From contig CP094685.1 of NCBI GenBank assembly GCA_022828425.1, forward strand, positions 1,240,001 through 1,304,000: 64,000 nucleotides of DNA, in the 5' to 3' direction. This stretch comes from Candidatus Thiothrix sulfatifontis (GTDB lineage Bacteria > Pseudomonadota > Gammaproteobacteria > Thiotrichales > Thiotrichaceae). How positions within the stretch are numbered: the stretch's first letter is position 1; each line of letters starts with the position of its first letter. Below the pieces are notes generated by a model. That model saw only the letters and a program-made list of their open reading frames with translations, searched no databases and was not told the origin of the DNA. This document shows positions 29,401-38,460 of this stretch, one piece after another. Both the position numbers and the translations under genes were made by a program.

Positions 29401-29591
29401 TGGAGCAAAAAGAGCCGGAGGTGGCAAAAGTCATGAGTACGTGGGAGGGCAGCGGCAATTTTGCAGGCGAATGCGAAAAGCCCGAATACCGCTTGTTGTA
29501 CCGTGACAGCAATCCGCTGGAAACGCAGGAAGCAGAATTCCTAGCGATTGCTCAGAGCGTATTCGGGCAAATGCTTAGCGTAAGGAAATGA
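26475..29591 (+). CDS. recC: RecC subunit of exonuclease V
   Basis: A 1038-residue RecC, slightly shorter than the E. coli protein. The N-terminus LYLHHSNQLEQLAQQFAQL and the segments QNSGMGRWLSL, CHSPMREAEVLYDQLLALF and RTVPFRFVALIGMNDGIYPRRD are characteristic. RecC recognises Chi and holds the inactive helicase fold of RecBCD. The start is GTG at 26475, 2 bp after the ligase stop, with no strong ribosome-binding site, so it may be coupled to the ligase gene. recB and recD do not follow; the next gene is convergent with a 17-bp overlap. Confidence 0.95.
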   Translation: MLYLHHSNQLEQLAQQFAQLQRENPLEPLAKEQVVVQNSGMGRWLSLQTAGYNGITANIRYLFPAEMTWELLRMVLAEVPAKDPCAPTVMRWRLFDIFLNEPEQWPELARYLSEGATAAWQLAAQVAKVFDQYLFFRPDWIREWESGKGASDDWQARLWWRVAGEQQLPHWVRLQERFAHALAGIDPAVLPERICFFSVPVLSPGYVQLLGKVAEYLDIHIYLMNPCADYWGDIESEKRKHKQQADVQDYFSVGNPLLASWGRQGRDFLDLLIEANADLDDVELFGEPDESTLLGRIQTDMLLLRMPEVMEWDAADTSIAFHACHSPMREAEVLYDQLLALFTAHPDVTPADVVIMTPDIDKYAPYLDAVFSSAPYPLPFSIADRSPGYAQSITNLCEHLLSIPQGRCDVETVLTLLEFEEVRARIGVDEAQVQQCRAWIRAVNIRWGTDAGMRPELGGANTPEHTWRYGLDRLLLGYAMPGEALFNGILPWNEIEGSQAEMLGRLQQVLEAVFELASWGRQSQTLAEWNRRFRYLLDAVVGDDAPLQAVWQALDNLEKTVAQAGFEQSLEWAVFQSALAEQLDKRSESDGFLGRGITCCALMPMRTVPFRFVALIGMNDGIYPRRDARASFDRMGQGIKRGDRLKRDEDRYLFLESILSARDWLYLSYVGQSPHDNSELPPSVLVSELMDYLERCAPDCRETLLTKHPLQAFSQKYLRGEKGLFTYNSYIEPQAGNATLTVCPTFWQDFTLPEPDPAYRSLNLADLIRFYQNPARVFLKERFGLRLSEYAEDLPVREPFGLEKFRERDVRDCIFQQLQQALPVSTAEPLLRAQGLLPHGKPGELVFRKEADVTEEFFNRIQPLAVWQREPFSLTDGDFYLSGTLNKLDVRAGRTLYELGKLSYWNWLDAWLHHLALNTLPESFCPHVTLIHTPEESYQLEPVSDAREQLQQLLAWYWQGLQAPLPFFPKSGLNLMEQKEPEVAKVMSTWEGSGNFAGECEKPEYRLLYRDSNPLETQEAEFLAIAQSVFGQMLSVRK

Positions 29592-30228
29592 TCGGCCAGC
29601 CTTTTTCCTGCGCGATAGTGCGTAAGGTGTCATCGGGGTCAACAGCGACGGGGTTGTCCACCATTTCCAACAAGGGCAAATCATTGCGGGAATCGCTGTA
29701 GAAATAACTGCCCGCCAAGGTTTCCGCACGGTTTTCCAGCCAGTGTTGCAGGCGCGTGACTTTGCCCGCTTGGAAACACGGAACGCCCACGATTTCACGG
29801 GTATAGCGCCCGTCCATCACTTTGGGTTCAGTTGCTAACAAGTGTGGAATGCCAAAGGCTTCTACAATCGGGCGGGTGATAAAGCTGTTGGTGGCGGTAA
29901 TCACCACCAGCGTGTGCCCTTGGCGGCGGTGTTGTTCGACCAATTGCTGTGCCGCGTCGGTGATCATGGGGTGAACGCTGCTGATCATGAATTCGCGGTG
30001 CAATGCCGCCAGTTCTGCCATGCTGCGCTCACTTAGCGGCTGGAATGAAAATGCCGCGAATTCGTGAATATCGAGCACACCTTGTTTGTATTGATCGTAA
30101 AAATACTGGTTGGCCGTTTCGTAATGCTCACGTTCGACCAAGCCTTTGCTGACTAGAAACTGTCCCCATGCATAATCGCTGTCGCCATTGAGGAGGGTGT
30201 TATCCAGATCAAAAAGTGCCAAAGTCAT
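29575..30228 (-). CDS. HAD-IB family phosphatase
   Basis: A 217-residue haloacid dehalogenase-type hydrolase of subfamily IB (SerB/CicA-like). Motif I is ALFDLDNTLLNGDSDYAW, motif II LVVITATNSFITRP, and motif IV YSDSRNDLPLLEMV. The cap is alpha-helical between motifs I and II. It probably removes phosphate from a small metabolite; the substrate is unknown. Its 3' end overlaps recC by 17 bp. Confidence 0.87.
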   Translation of the reverse strand: MTLALFDLDNTLLNGDSDYAWGQFLVSKGLVEREHYETANQYFYDQYKQGVLDIHEFAAFSFQPLSERSMAELAALHREFMISSVHPMITDAAQQLVEQHRRQGHTLVVITATNSFITRPIVEAFGIPHLLATEPKVMDGRYTREIVGVPCFQAGKVTRLQHWLENRAETLAGSYFYSDSRNDLPLLEMVDNPVAVDPDDTLRTIAQEKGWPIISLR

Positions 30229-30347
30229 GTTTTTCTCACCTTAGTTGACGAAAACCGCTGATTGTACCCGCTTTTCACTCACGTTAAATTGCTGAATGAT
30301 GACAGTTGTGGAAAAATCAGGGAAAGTTCAGCTTTGGAGAATGAATC

Positions 30348-30818
30348 GTGATTGATCAGGAAGGATTCAGAGCCAATGTGGGCATCATCCTCTGCAATTG
30401 CGACGGGAAAGTGTTTTGGGGGAAACGGTTAGGACAGGATTCCTGGCAGTTTCCACAGGGAGGAATAGATCAAGGAGAATCGCCGATAGACGCCATGTTT
30501 CGTGAACTGTACGAGGAAGTCGGTTTACGGCACGATCAGGTGGAAATTGTCGGGCAAACTCGTGGCTGGTTGCGGTACCGCATCCCCCATTACATGATTC
30601 GCCGTCGTGCGAAGCCGTTGTGCATCGGGCAAAAGCAGCGCTGGTTTTTGCTGCGCCTGTTGTCCCACGACTATGATGTCAATTTGCAGGCTACCGGGAA
30701 ACCGGAATTTGATCACTGGGAATGGGTGGATTATTGGCATCCTGCCCACCAAGTGGTGTTTTTTAAACGTCGTGTATACCACCGAGCGCTCAACGAATTA
30801 GCGCCGTTGTTAGGATGA
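30348..30818 (+). CDS. rppH: RppH, RNA pyrophosphohydrolase
   Basis: A 156-residue Nudix hydrolase that removes pyrophosphate from the 5' end of mRNA and triggers decay. The start [17 protein letters not shown] is that of RppH. The Nudix box is [21 protein letters not shown]. The later [10 protein letters not shown] and [10 protein letters not shown] match the enzyme. Translation starts at GTG 30348. Confidence 0.95.
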   Translation: MIDQEGFRANVGIILCNCDGKVFWGKRLGQDSWQFPQGGIDQGESPIDAMFRELYEEVGLRHDQVEIVGQTRGWLRYRIPHYMIRRRAKPLCIGQKQRWFLLRLLSHDYDVNLQATGKPEFDHWEWVDYWHPAHQVVFFKRRVYHRALNELAPLLG

Positions 30819-30936
30819 GAAGACCCTCACCCCCCAACCCCCTCTCCCAAAGGTAGAGGGGGAGCAAGACAAAGATAGCTAGATCTCTTCTCTTAGCCCC
30901 TCTACCTCTGGGAGAGGGGTTGGGGTGAGGGGATTT
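30819..30936. repeat. MITE-like imperfect inverted repeat, copy 1
   Basis: About 110 bp with complementary ends. The left arm begins CCCTCACCCCCCAACCCC and continues with CTCTCCC and GGTAGAGGGG. The right arm is CCCCTCTACCT, then GGGAGAGGGGTTGGGGTGAGG. The middle is about 35 bp. A second copy with closely similar arms is at 45263-45369. Here it lies between the convergent rppH and hemJ genes and could work as a bidirectional terminator. It encodes nothing. Confidence 0.8.
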
Positions 30937-30937
30937 C

Positions 30938-31363
30938 TTAAAACGGCTTCACTATCGCTAAAATCACAATCACGATCAGCAATACGCTAGGCGCTTCATT
31001 GAACCAGCGATACCATTTGTGATCGTGCGTATTCGCGTCATTGCGAAACTTAACCATCAGCGAGTAACACGCGTGGTGATAACCCAGCAGCAATACAATC
31101 AGCAGCAGTTTGGCGTGAAACCAATGGGTTGCGACCATCAGATATTGCCAATTAAGCGCCAGCATAATCAGTCCACAGACCAGCGTGATTCCCGCCCCAA
31201 TGGTCATAATCGCAAACAAGCGCCGTTCCATGATTTTAAACAGCGCGAAACTGCCGCTGTTTTCTGGCATGGCGTGGTAAACATACAAGCGTGGCAGGTA
31301 AAACAGCCCCGCAAACCAAGTCACCATGAAGATGACGTGAATAGCTTTGATCCATTCGTACAT
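30938..31363 (-). CDS. hemJ: HemJ, protoporphyrinogen IX oxidase
   Basis: A 141-residue four-helix membrane protein of the HemJ (UPF0093) family, which oxidises protoporphyrinogen IX in haem synthesis. The N-terminal helix carries the conserved histidine and the motif IHVIFMVTWFAGLFYLPRL. THWFHAKLLL and the C-terminal WYRWFNEAPS are also family hallmarks. It lies 3 bp downstream of the TlpA-like gene and is probably co-transcribed with it. Confidence 0.93.
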   Translation of the reverse strand: MYEWIKAIHVIFMVTWFAGLFYLPRLYVYHAMPENSGSFALFKIMERRLFAIMTIGAGITLVCGLIMLALNWQYLMVATHWFHAKLLLIVLLLGYHHACYSLMVKFRNDANTHDHKWYRWFNEAPSVLLIVIVILAIVKPF

Positions 31364-31366
31364 AAA

Positions 31367-31870
31367 TTATCCTTTAAGCATGGAACGGATTTGCTGTTCC
31401 AGTTGGTCGAAATCGAAATTACCGAGTTGCATTCGGGTGATTTTTCCGTCTGGGTTGACGAGAAACGACGTTGGCGTGACTTTGATACCGCCAAACGCCC
31501 GACTCCATTCGCCCGTTTTGTCGTAGACCAAATCGTATTGCATCCCTTTCTGCTGACGCATGGCTTGGATGGAGGCTTCTTTATCGTGCGGCAGCGCAAC
31601 GGCGATGGTGCGGAATCCCGTGCCTTGCAGCTTTTGGTTCAGGTCTACCAAATGTGGGATTTCTTTCACGCAGCCGGGGCAATCGGTTGCCCAAAACACC
31701 ATCAGATAGGGCTTGCCTTTGAGCTTTTCCAACTCAATCGCTTGCCCATCAATGGTTTGCAACGTGATAGCAGGCGCGGCATTGATACCGCCCGCTGGAG
31801 CGAGTAAGAAAAAGGCTACAATGCCTGCGATGAATGCCAAAATGGCGATTCCTTTGAGATCCAGTTTCAT
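31367..31870 (-). CDS. TlpA/ResA-like membrane-anchored thioredoxin
   Basis: A 167-residue protein with an N-terminal membrane anchor or signal (residues about 8-28) and a thioredoxin fold. The redox site is CPGC (Cys64-Cys67) in FWATDCPGCVKEIPHL, and the cis-proline region is KVTPTSFLVNPDGK. Such proteins reduce cytochrome c or haem-handling apoproteins in the periplasm, fitting the neighbouring hemJ. Divergent from argC, with 75 bp between. Confidence 0.9.
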   Translation of the reverse strand: MKLDLKGIAILAFIAGIVAFFLLAPAGGINAAPAITLQTIDGQAIELEKLKGKPYLMVFWATDCPGCVKEIPHLVDLNQKLQGTGFRTIAVALPHDKEASIQAMRQQKGMQYDLVYDKTGEWSRAFGGIKVTPTSFLVNPDGKITRMQLGNFDFDQLEQQIRSMLKG

Positions 31871-31945
31871 AGGCTTGGTGTTTGTTAATCGTTAAGGAAG
31901 GCGTATTATACAGGGATTTTTCGAGCCGACATAAAAAGAGGTAGT

Positions 31946-32977
31946 GTGAAAAGGAAGATTGGCATTGTGGGCGCGACAGGTTATACCGGCGTCGAATTGT
32001 TGCGCTTGTTAGTGAGCCATCCTGAGGTTGATATTACGTGCGTGACCTCCCGTGAATACGCGGGCAGCCGGGTGGATGCGATGTTCCCCAACTTGCGGGG
32101 TTATGTCGATTTGGCGTTCACCGCACCCTCTGATGACGCCTTGAGCGCGTGCGATTTGGTATTTTTTGCGACACCCAACGGCATTGCGATGAAAAGTGCG
32201 CAAACCTTGTTGGATGCTGGCACTAAGGTGATTGACCTTGCCGCCGATTTTCGCATTAAAGACATTGCGGTCTGGGAAAAATGGTACGGAATGCAACACG
32301 CCAGCCCGCAATTGGTGGAAGAAGCGGTGTACGGTTTGCCCGAATTAAACCGGGCGCAAATTCGCAATGCACGGCTTGTCGCTAATCCCGGTTGTTACCC
32401 CACCGCTGTTACCTTGGGCTTATTGCCCTTGGTGGAAAACGGTTTGATTGATGTGGCAGGGATTATCGCCGACACTAAATCCGGTGCCAGTGGCGCGGGG
32501 CGTAAAGCCGAAGTGCATACTTTACTGGCAGAAGCGGGGGATAATTTCAAAGCGTATGCGGTAGCCGGGCATCGCCATCAGCCGGAAATTGCGCAAACGC
32601 TTTCCACGCTTGCCCGCACGTCGGTTAGCCCGGTTTTTGTTCCGCATTTATTGCCGATGATTCGCGGTATTCACGCTACACTGTATGCAATGCTGACCAG
32701 CGAGGCCGATTTGCAGCAGCTCTATACCACCCGCTACGCCAACGAGCCGTTTGTGGATGTGATGCCTGCCGGTTCGCACCCTGAAACCCGCTCCGTGCGT
32801 GGCGCAAACATGTGTCGCATGGCGATTCACCGTCCCGGTAATGCCGCACGCGTTGTGGTACTCTCGGTGATTGATAATCTGGTCAAAGGTGCAGCGGGTC
32901 AGGCCGTGCAAAACATGAATTTGATGCTGGGTTTAGCAGAAGATACCGCGTTAAAGCAGCCGGGCTTATTGCCCTGA
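31946..32977 (+). CDS. argC: ArgC, N-acetyl-gamma-glutamyl-phosphate reductase
   Basis: A 343-residue enzyme of arginine synthesis that reduces N-acetylglutamyl phosphate to the semialdehyde. It has the NADP-binding start [18 protein letters not shown], the catalytic cysteine Cys150 in VANPGCYPT, and the GHRHQPEI region. The start is GTG at 31946 with an AGAGG ribosome-binding site. It heads an apparent operon with the DUF6776, bactofilin and erpA genes. Confidence 0.96.
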   Translation: MKRKIGIVGATGYTGVELLRLLVSHPEVDITCVTSREYAGSRVDAMFPNLRGYVDLAFTAPSDDALSACDLVFFATPNGIAMKSAQTLLDAGTKVIDLAADFRIKDIAVWEKWYGMQHASPQLVEEAVYGLPELNRAQIRNARLVANPGCYPTAVTLGLLPLVENGLIDVAGIIADTKSGASGAGRKAEVHTLLAEAGDNFKAYAVAGHRHQPEIAQTLSTLARTSVSPVFVPHLLPMIRGIHATLYAMLTSEADLQQLYTTRYANEPFVDVMPAGSHPETRSVRGANMCRMAIHRPGNAARVVVLSVIDNLVKGAAGQAVQNMNLMLGLAEDTALKQPGLLP

Positions 32978-33005
32978 TGAATACACCAAGAGATAGTAAA
33001 CACTC

Positions 33006-33851
33006 ATGAGTCTAGAGTATAAATTTGAAAATCGCGGCACGGTACAAGTGCGCCCGACCGGGAGCGACAAACGCAGCCCGTGTTGGTACATGCTGGTAGG
33101 TGTCCTGTTGTTGTTGACTGCCTTAGCGGGCTGGTTATTTTTTAGTGGCTACATGACCCCTGCGAATGCGTCGGGTGGTATCCATGCCATGACCTTGCGC
33201 GGTAAAATGGACGAGCAAGAGCGCCTGATTGCCCAGCAAGCCACCACCCTCCGCGAACTGGAAGATAAATTAGCCTCTGCCAAACGTGGCGAAGACGTTC
33301 AGGTGGTCGCCAATGAAGAACTTAAGCGCAAATTTGCCGCTGCCGAAGCGGATCTCACCGTGCAGCGTGGCAAACTCGCCTTGTATGAAGAAATTCTGTC
33401 GCCAGCGGGGTTAGAGCAAGGCTTGCACCTCCAGCATTTCGCCGTCAAAGAACGTTTGGTTGATAACGATGGCAAGAAAATCAATGAGACGCGTCTGTAT
33501 CAGTACCACCTTGTGTTGGCGCATATTCGCAGTGGCGAGGAAGTTATCAAGGGCAGCTACAGCATCGCGATCAGTGGCAAGCAAGATGGCAAATCCGCCA
33601 GCGTGTTGCATAAAGACGTTACCCCGCCGGGCGAAACAGCTAATACGGCATTTGAAGTGAAGCATTACCAAAGTCTGGAGGGCAATTTAGTCTTCCCTAA
33701 AGATTTTGTGCCAGAATCCATTAAAGTCAAAGTGACGCTGGCGTCGGGTGAAACCCCGGAGCGCTTGGCGAAAAGTTATGATTGGTCTTCTTTTAGTAAT
33801 AAAGTCAGCGCCGTGGTGACTGACTCCACCGCATCCATCACCAAGGAGTAA
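33006..33851 (+). CDS. DUF6776-like membrane protein with coiled coil
   Basis: A 281-residue protein with one membrane segment (about residues 29-50), a coiled coil (about residues 68-135), and a C-terminal beta-rich domain. The layout and the adjacent bactofilin match the gammaproteobacterial DUF6776 family. It is probably an inner-membrane protein facing the periplasm and may anchor or steer the bactofilin polymer. Its stop is directly followed by the bactofilin ATG. Confidence 0.7.
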   Translation: MSLEYKFENRGTVQVRPTGSDKRSPCWYMLVGVLLLLTALAGWLFFSGYMTPANASGGIHAMTLRGKMDEQERLIAQQATTLRELEDKLASAKRGEDVQVVANEELKRKFAAAEADLTVQRGKLALYEEILSPAGLEQGLHLQHFAVKERLVDNDGKKINETRLYQYHLVLAHIRSGEEVIKGSYSIAISGKQDGKSASVLHKDVTPPGETANTAFEVKHYQSLEGNLVFPKDFVPESIKVKVTLASGETPERLAKSYDWSSFSNKVSAVVTDSTASITKE

Positions 33852-34328
33852 ATGAACATGTTCGGAAAATCCGCCAAGTCTAACAGCGGTAGCACCAGTA
33901 GTCCTGCCCCCAGTCATCATGGCGACCAGAAAATTCGCAGCGCCCAGATTGACACGATTATTGGCAAAGGCACCACCATTGACGGCGATTTGCGTTTCTC
34001 CGGTGGTTTGCATGTCGAGGGCGTCATCAAGGGTAATTTGGCAGCCGATGGCGACAATGCCACGCTGATTTTGAGTGAGCATGGGCATATTCAGGGTGAA
34101 GTGCGTGTTCCCAGCATGGTATTAAACGGCGCAATCGACGGTGACGTGTTTGCCGGTGGCAAAGTGGAGCTGTTTGAAAAAGCCCGTATCTGTGGTGATG
34201 TGTACTACAACTTGCTGGAAATGGCAGTAGGTGCGGAAGTCAACGGCAAGTTAGTACGCCAGAAACCAGAGTCCGGCAAATTTGCGCCGCCACCTGCGCT
34301 CAGTGCACCAGCATCCGACAGCGAATAA
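33852..34328 (+). CDS. Bactofilin, polymer-forming cytoskeletal protein
   Basis: A 158-residue bactofilin. A disordered Ser/Pro-rich N-terminus (residues 1-30) is followed by the right-handed beta-helix core with repeated turns (TIIGKGTTIDGDLRFSGGLH, GVIKGNLAADG, HGHIQGEVRVPS, AIDGDVFAGGKVE). A short proline-rich tail closes it. Bactofilins polymerise without nucleotide on the membrane and organise wall or polar functions. The gene abuts the DUF6776 gene and is followed by erpA after 68 bp. Confidence 0.93.
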   Translation: MNMFGKSAKSNSGSTSSPAPSHHGDQKIRSAQIDTIIGKGTTIDGDLRFSGGLHVEGVIKGNLAADGDNATLILSEHGHIQGEVRVPSMVLNGAIDGDVFAGGKVELFEKARICGDVYYNLLEMAVGAEVNGKLVRQKPESGKFAPPPALSAPASDSE

Positions 34329-34396
34329 GGCCTTTTTGCCTTGTTACCCCGGCAATGGTAACGTAACACAATACATTTGTTTTAAGGAGATCACCC

Positions 34397-34747
34397 ATGA
34401 GCGTTGAAACCGCTATCCCTGCACCGTTGGTCTTTACTGACGCTGCTGCTGTTAAAGTCAAAGCCCTGATTGAAGATGAAGGCAATGCAGCACTGAAACT
34501 GCGCGTATTCGTGCAAGGCGGCGGTTGTTCCGGCTTCCAGTACGGCTTCACTTTCGATGAAAACATGAACGAAGATGACACCGCCGTGGAAAATGCTGGC
34601 GTGACGCTGTTGATTGACCCGATGAGCTTCCAATACATGGTCGGTGCAACAATCGACTACACCGAAGGTCTGGAAGGGGCGCAATTCGTTATTCGTAACC
34701 CGAATGCGACCACGACTTGTGGTTGTGGGTCGTCTTTCAGCCCGTAA
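34397..34747 (+). CDS. erpA: ErpA, iron-sulfur cluster insertion protein
   Basis: A 116-residue A-type Fe-S carrier. The three ligand cysteines are Cys44 ([10 protein letters not shown]) and Cys108/Cys110 ([10 protein letters not shown]). It inserts Fe-S clusters into target proteins, including those of isoprenoid synthesis. AAGGAG precedes the ATG at a good distance. A clear rho-independent terminator follows. Confidence 0.96.
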   Translation: MSVETAIPAPLVFTDAAAVKVKALIEDEGNAALKLRVFVQGGGCSGFQYGFTFDENMNEDDTAVENAGVTLLIDPMSFQYMVGATIDYTEGLEGAQFVIRNPNATTTCGCGSSFSP

Positions 34748-34764
34748 GCTGTATTTGCATTGAT

Positions 34765-34792
34765 AAAAAAAGCCGCTTTCGCGGCTTTTTTT
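34765..34792 (+). terminator. Rho-independent terminator after erpA
   Basis: The stem AAAAAAGCCGC / GCGGCTTTTTT with a TTTC loop is followed by a T-run; the A-run on the other side makes it work in both directions. It sits between the convergent erpA and ppc genes. Confidence 0.9.
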
Positions 34793-34803
34793 ATGTTCAA
34801 GGC

Positions 34804-37623
34804 TTACCCCGTATTGCGCATCCCCGCTGCAATCGCATTAATCGTCCGCAACAAGGTCGGCAACCAAGGCGAATCGGTATTCCCCGTTTCCGCCACATAC
34901 TGCCGATGCCGCCGGATCAGCGTGATCTGGATATGGTTCAGCGGGTCAAGGTAAGGGTCGCGGCGTTGCAGTGAATATTGCAGCAATGGCGTTTCTTCCA
35001 TCAGCCCGCTGATGTGTGCTACCGCCAGCACTTCCGCCACCGTCAACTCGTATTCGGTGCGGATGTCAGTAAAAATCTGCTGCGCATTCTCCTGATCGCT
35101 GGCGAGGGCGGCGTATTCCTTGGCGGTATCCATTTCGCCTTTGTACAACGCCATTTGCGTATTGCTGAGCAAGGAACGGAAGGCTGGCCATTGCGCATAC
35201 ATGCGTTCCAGCAATTTGCCGTTGTCGGGGTGTGCTGCGCGGAACGTGCTTAACGCCGTGCCGATGCCGTACCAAGCGGGCAGGGTATGCCGCGATTGCG
35301 CCCAACCGAATACCCACGGAATCGCACGGATCGAGCCTTTGTCACGCACGGTTTTCTTGCGGTGTGACGGGCGTGAGCCAATGTTCAGCAAGGCGATTTC
35401 CTGCACCGGGGTAGCTTCGTAGAAATAATCCATCAGCCCCGGCGTCCAGTCGGTCAATTGGCGGTAATGCTGTTCGCCGCTCGCCGCAATCGTGGACATG
35501 GCTTGGTGGAATTCGTCGGGATATGCGCCGCGTTTTTTCAGCAAACCCACGCTGGCTTTGAGCAGCCCGGTGCAACCCACGCCCAATTCATACACTGCCG
35601 TTTCCACGTTGCTGTACTTTGCCGCCAACACTTCGCCTTGTTCGGTGAATTTGATTTGCCCGTGTACGGTGTCGGGTGGTTGCGCAATAATCGCTTCGTG
35701 AGTCGGGCCACCGCCGCGCCCAACCGTGCCGCCGCGCCCGTGGAACAAACGGCATTTCACCCCGTAACGGTCGGTCAGGGCAATGACTTCTTGCTGTGCG
35801 TTGTACAAGTTCCAGTTGGAAGCGAGGATGCCGCCGTCTTTGCACGAGTCGGAATAGCCCAGCATCACTTCTTGCAGATTGCCTGACGCGGTTAAGCAGG
35901 CACGATACGCGTCATTTTCCAGCAAATGGCTTAACACGCTGCTAATGCGCTTAAGGTCGTCGATGGTTTCAAACAGCGGTGAAATCTGGATGTGGCAGAA
36001 CAATTCGCGCTGCGCATCGTAACCGACCAAGCCCGCCATGTGTGCCAACAACATGACTTCCATAATGTGGCTGGCGTGATGCGTCATCGAAATCACGTAA
36101 GTGCCGAAAATGCCCGCGCCCGCTTCGTTACGCATTTCGACAATGGAGTCGAAAATTTCCAGCGTTTCGGCCGTGCGTTCGCTGAGCTTGGGGCGGTGTG
36201 GCATGGGTAAGCGTGGGCGTAGAATCAATTCCGCCAGCACTTCCATGCGTTCGGCTTCGGGCAATTCCAAGTAGTTGTGGCACAGACCGGAGAGTTGCAG
36301 CACTTCGGCGACGGTTTCGCTGTGGATGGTGGATTCTTGGCGAATGTCGAGTTTGTACAAGCCAAACCCACAGGTTTCGGCCAAACGAATCAGGTCTTTG
36401 AGTTCGCGCCCGGCAATTACCCAGTCGCCGTGGCTGCGCAGCGAGTCGCGAATCAGGTACAACTCGTTGATGAATTCACTGACATCGGTGTAAGCATCGG
36501 CTGAAAGTTGCGCGTGTTCACTTTGCAGGCGTGCATTCACGGTTTCGAGCGTTTGGCGCAATTTGTGGTGCATTATGCTGAGCAAGCGCCGGTAAGGTTC
36601 TTGCTGAAAACTTTCGTGGGCGTAATGAAAGATGACTTCGCCGATACCGATGCGCTGGTCTTCTTGCTGCAAATACGCGGTGAATTCCGGGGTCGGAGTG
36701 ATGAATTCCACCGAATGCGAGAGGATCGAACGCAAGTCTTGCACGCGGTGAATATAGGCTTGCAGGGCGAGCTGCATTTGCATCCGAATCGCTTTGCGCG
36801 TCAGGGCGGGGGTGACAAACGGGTTGCCGTCACGGTCGCCGCCGATCCACGAGCCAAAGCGCAGGAAACTGGGCACGGTGACAGCACCCCAGCCGTAGGC
36901 TTTGCGGGTAGCGCGTTCAAAATAACGGTAAACAATGGGAATGGCGTCAAACAAGGATTCGCGGAAGTAGTACAAGCCGTAACGGATTTCATCTTCAACC
37001 GTGGGCTTGCGAGTACGCACTTCGTTGGTGCGCCACATGAGCTGAATTTGCGCTTTCAGGTGGCGCATCAGCGATTCGCGTTCACTCTCTTCGGGGTGAT
37101 TATTGAGCTGGTCGATCACCAAAAAGATGCGGCGCTGAATTTCCATCAGGGTACGGCGGCGGGCTTCGGTGGGGTGCGCGGTGAATACCGGAATGTAGCG
37201 CATTTGATCCAACAGGCTTTGCATTTGCTCGGCAGTCAAGCCTTCTTGCTGAAGCTCCAATACGGTGCGACGTACCGACCCTTTCCACAATTCGCTGTCA
37301 TTTTTTTGGATTTCGCGGCGGCGTTCACGGTGCTGGAAATCTTCTTCGACAATATTGGTGAGGATGTAAAAGGTGTTAAACGCCCGAATCACTTGTTCGA
37401 GCATGTCCACATCCAGCGCGTCAATCAATTGCATCAACTCGGTGCGGGCGGCGTCATCGTTATTTTTACGCAGGCGAATGTAGCCACGGCGTAATTTTTC
37501 CACCATGGTATACACGGCTTCGCCTTCCTGTTCCTTGATGATTTCGCCTAGCAGTTCACCAAACTGGCGAATATTGTGCTGCAACTTGGCAACGTCGAAA
37601 GGCTTTTCTGTAGTGAAATTCAT
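34804..37623 (-). CDS. ppc: Phosphoenolpyruvate carboxylase
   Basis: A 939-residue enzyme that fixes bicarbonate on PEP to give oxaloacetate. Key motifs: FTAHPTEARRRT (catalytic His), SWIGGDRDGNPFVTP, GYSDSCKDGG, FHGRGGTVGRGGGPTHEA, and RAIPWVFGWAQSR, with the family C-terminus ending MRNTG. The ATG at 37623 has an AGGGGA ribosome-binding site. The frame is open 11 codons further upstream but lacks family similarity there. Confidence 0.97.
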   Translation of the reverse strand: MNFTTEKPFDVAKLQHNIRQFGELLGEIIKEQEGEAVYTMVEKLRRGYIRLRKNNDDAARTELMQLIDALDVDMLEQVIRAFNTFYILTNIVEEDFQHRERRREIQKNDSELWKGSVRRTVLELQQEGLTAEQMQSLLDQMRYIPVFTAHPTEARRRTLMEIQRRIFLVIDQLNNHPEESERESLMRHLKAQIQLMWRTNEVRTRKPTVEDEIRYGLYYFRESLFDAIPIVYRYFERATRKAYGWGAVTVPSFLRFGSWIGGDRDGNPFVTPALTRKAIRMQMQLALQAYIHRVQDLRSILSHSVEFITPTPEFTAYLQQEDQRIGIGEVIFHYAHESFQQEPYRRLLSIMHHKLRQTLETVNARLQSEHAQLSADAYTDVSEFINELYLIRDSLRSHGDWVIAGRELKDLIRLAETCGFGLYKLDIRQESTIHSETVAEVLQLSGLCHNYLELPEAERMEVLAELILRPRLPMPHRPKLSERTAETLEIFDSIVEMRNEAGAGIFGTYVISMTHHASHIMEVMLLAHMAGLVGYDAQRELFCHIQISPLFETIDDLKRISSVLSHLLENDAYRACLTASGNLQEVMLGYSDSCKDGGILASNWNLYNAQQEVIALTDRYGVKCRLFHGRGGTVGRGGGPTHEAIIAQPPDTVHGQIKFTEQGEVLAAKYSNVETAVYELGVGCTGLLKASVGLLKKRGAYPDEFHQAMSTIAASGEQHYRQLTDWTPGLMDYFYEATPVQEIALLNIGSRPSHRKKTVRDKGSIRAIPWVFGWAQSRHTLPAWYGIGTALSTFRAAHPDNGKLLERMYAQWPAFRSLLSNTQMALYKGEMDTAKEYAALASDQENAQQIFTDIRTEYELTVAEVLAVAHISGLMEETPLLQYSLQRRDPYLDPLNHIQITLIRRHRQYVAETGNTDSPWLPTLLRTINAIAAGMRNTG

Positions 37624-37785
37624 GGTCTGTGGTGTCCCCTGATAGTTAATACACAATTACATGCAAAAAACATGCAAAAAGTAGACCGGCATTATGCCTG
37701 AAGTGTCACAAGCCACAAAGCCGCCAGTAAAAGATGACAAACGCGTGAAGTTTTGGCGTTTTGTTGCAATGCAGCAAAAAAGTCG

Positions 37786-37814
37786 TTGACTCTGTTTTGG
37801 GAAAGCGATATTGT
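37786..37814 (+). promoter_or_regulatory. Sigma-70 type promoter for the phasin gene
   Basis: TTGACT at 37786-37791 and TATTGT at 37809-37814 are separated by exactly 17 bp, about 65 bp upstream of the phasin ATG. This is a near-consensus promoter and fits a strongly expressed granule protein. Read from sequence only. Confidence 0.7.
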
Positions 37815-37879
37815 GCACTGCATCAAATGCAGGAATGCATGGCAACCCCCAATTTCACAACCGCACTAGGAGATACAAT

Positions 37880-38383
37880 ATGCAAAACGAAATGATGAAC
37901 ATCGTCAAACAATTCAGTGACAGCGCCATGGCTTCTGCCAAGAAAATCGGCGAACTGAACATGAAAACGTTTGAAACACTGGCGACTAAGCAAGCTGACC
38001 TGATGAAATCTTGCGTCGAAATGGGCACTAAAAACGCAGAAGCAGCGACTAAAGTCAAAGACTTGACTGAACTGACCGCCATGCAACAAGACGTGACGCG
38101 CACTTGTGGCGAAAAATGGGTAGCTAACATGCGTGAAGCTACCGAAATGTTGACATCCGTGCGTGACGAACTGACTGCCATCATGGAAGAAGCGGCAAAA
38201 TACACCCAAGTTGGTGCTGAGCAAGCGGTAGAAGCAGGTAAAAAAGTTGCGACTGAAGCCGTAGAAAAAACTACCGCTGCGGTTGAAAAAGCGTCTGCTG
38301 AAGTCGTTGAAATGACCAAAGAAGCGGCTGATAAAGCGGTTGAAGCCACTCAGAAAGTTGCTGCTAAAACCAAAGCTGCTTAA
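37880..38383 (+). CDS. Phasin family protein
   Basis: A 167-residue helical phasin that would coat polyhydroxyalkanoate granules. The start is MQNEMMNIVKQFSDSAMASA, with further amphipathic helices (FETLATKQADLMKSC). A C-terminal low-complexity region (about residues 118-167) is rich in Ala, Lys, Glu and Thr, as in PhaP/PhaF-type tails. AGGAG lies 7 nt before the ATG. The ORF opens further upstream, but the promoter at 37786-37814 and the ribosome-binding site support 37880. PHA genes phaR, phaB and phaA lie at the far right of the window. Confidence 0.88.
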   Translation: MQNEMMNIVKQFSDSAMASAKKIGELNMKTFETLATKQADLMKSCVEMGTKNAEAATKVKDLTELTAMQQDVTRTCGEKWVANMREATEMLTSVRDELTAIMEEAAKYTQVGAEQAVEAGKKVATEAVEKTTAAVEKASAEVVEMTKEAADKAVEATQKVAAKTKAA

Positions 38384-38460
38384 ATAACGGTTTTGACAGT
38401 GGGTCAGGGTGTGTAACTCCTCCTCTCCTCTCTCTAGCGACCTGACCCGCTTCTCCTCCA

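Noticed and set aside
30819-30936. Considered as a CRISPR remnant or small RNA gene
   Set aside because: It is a single imperfect inverted repeat with one other dispersed copy; there are no tandem repeats or spacers, so a MITE-like element is the better reading.
36508-37494. Long plus-strand open frame (328 codons)
   Set aside because: It lies wholly antisense to the well-supported ppc gene and has no recognisable domain; it is a shadow of ppc codon use.
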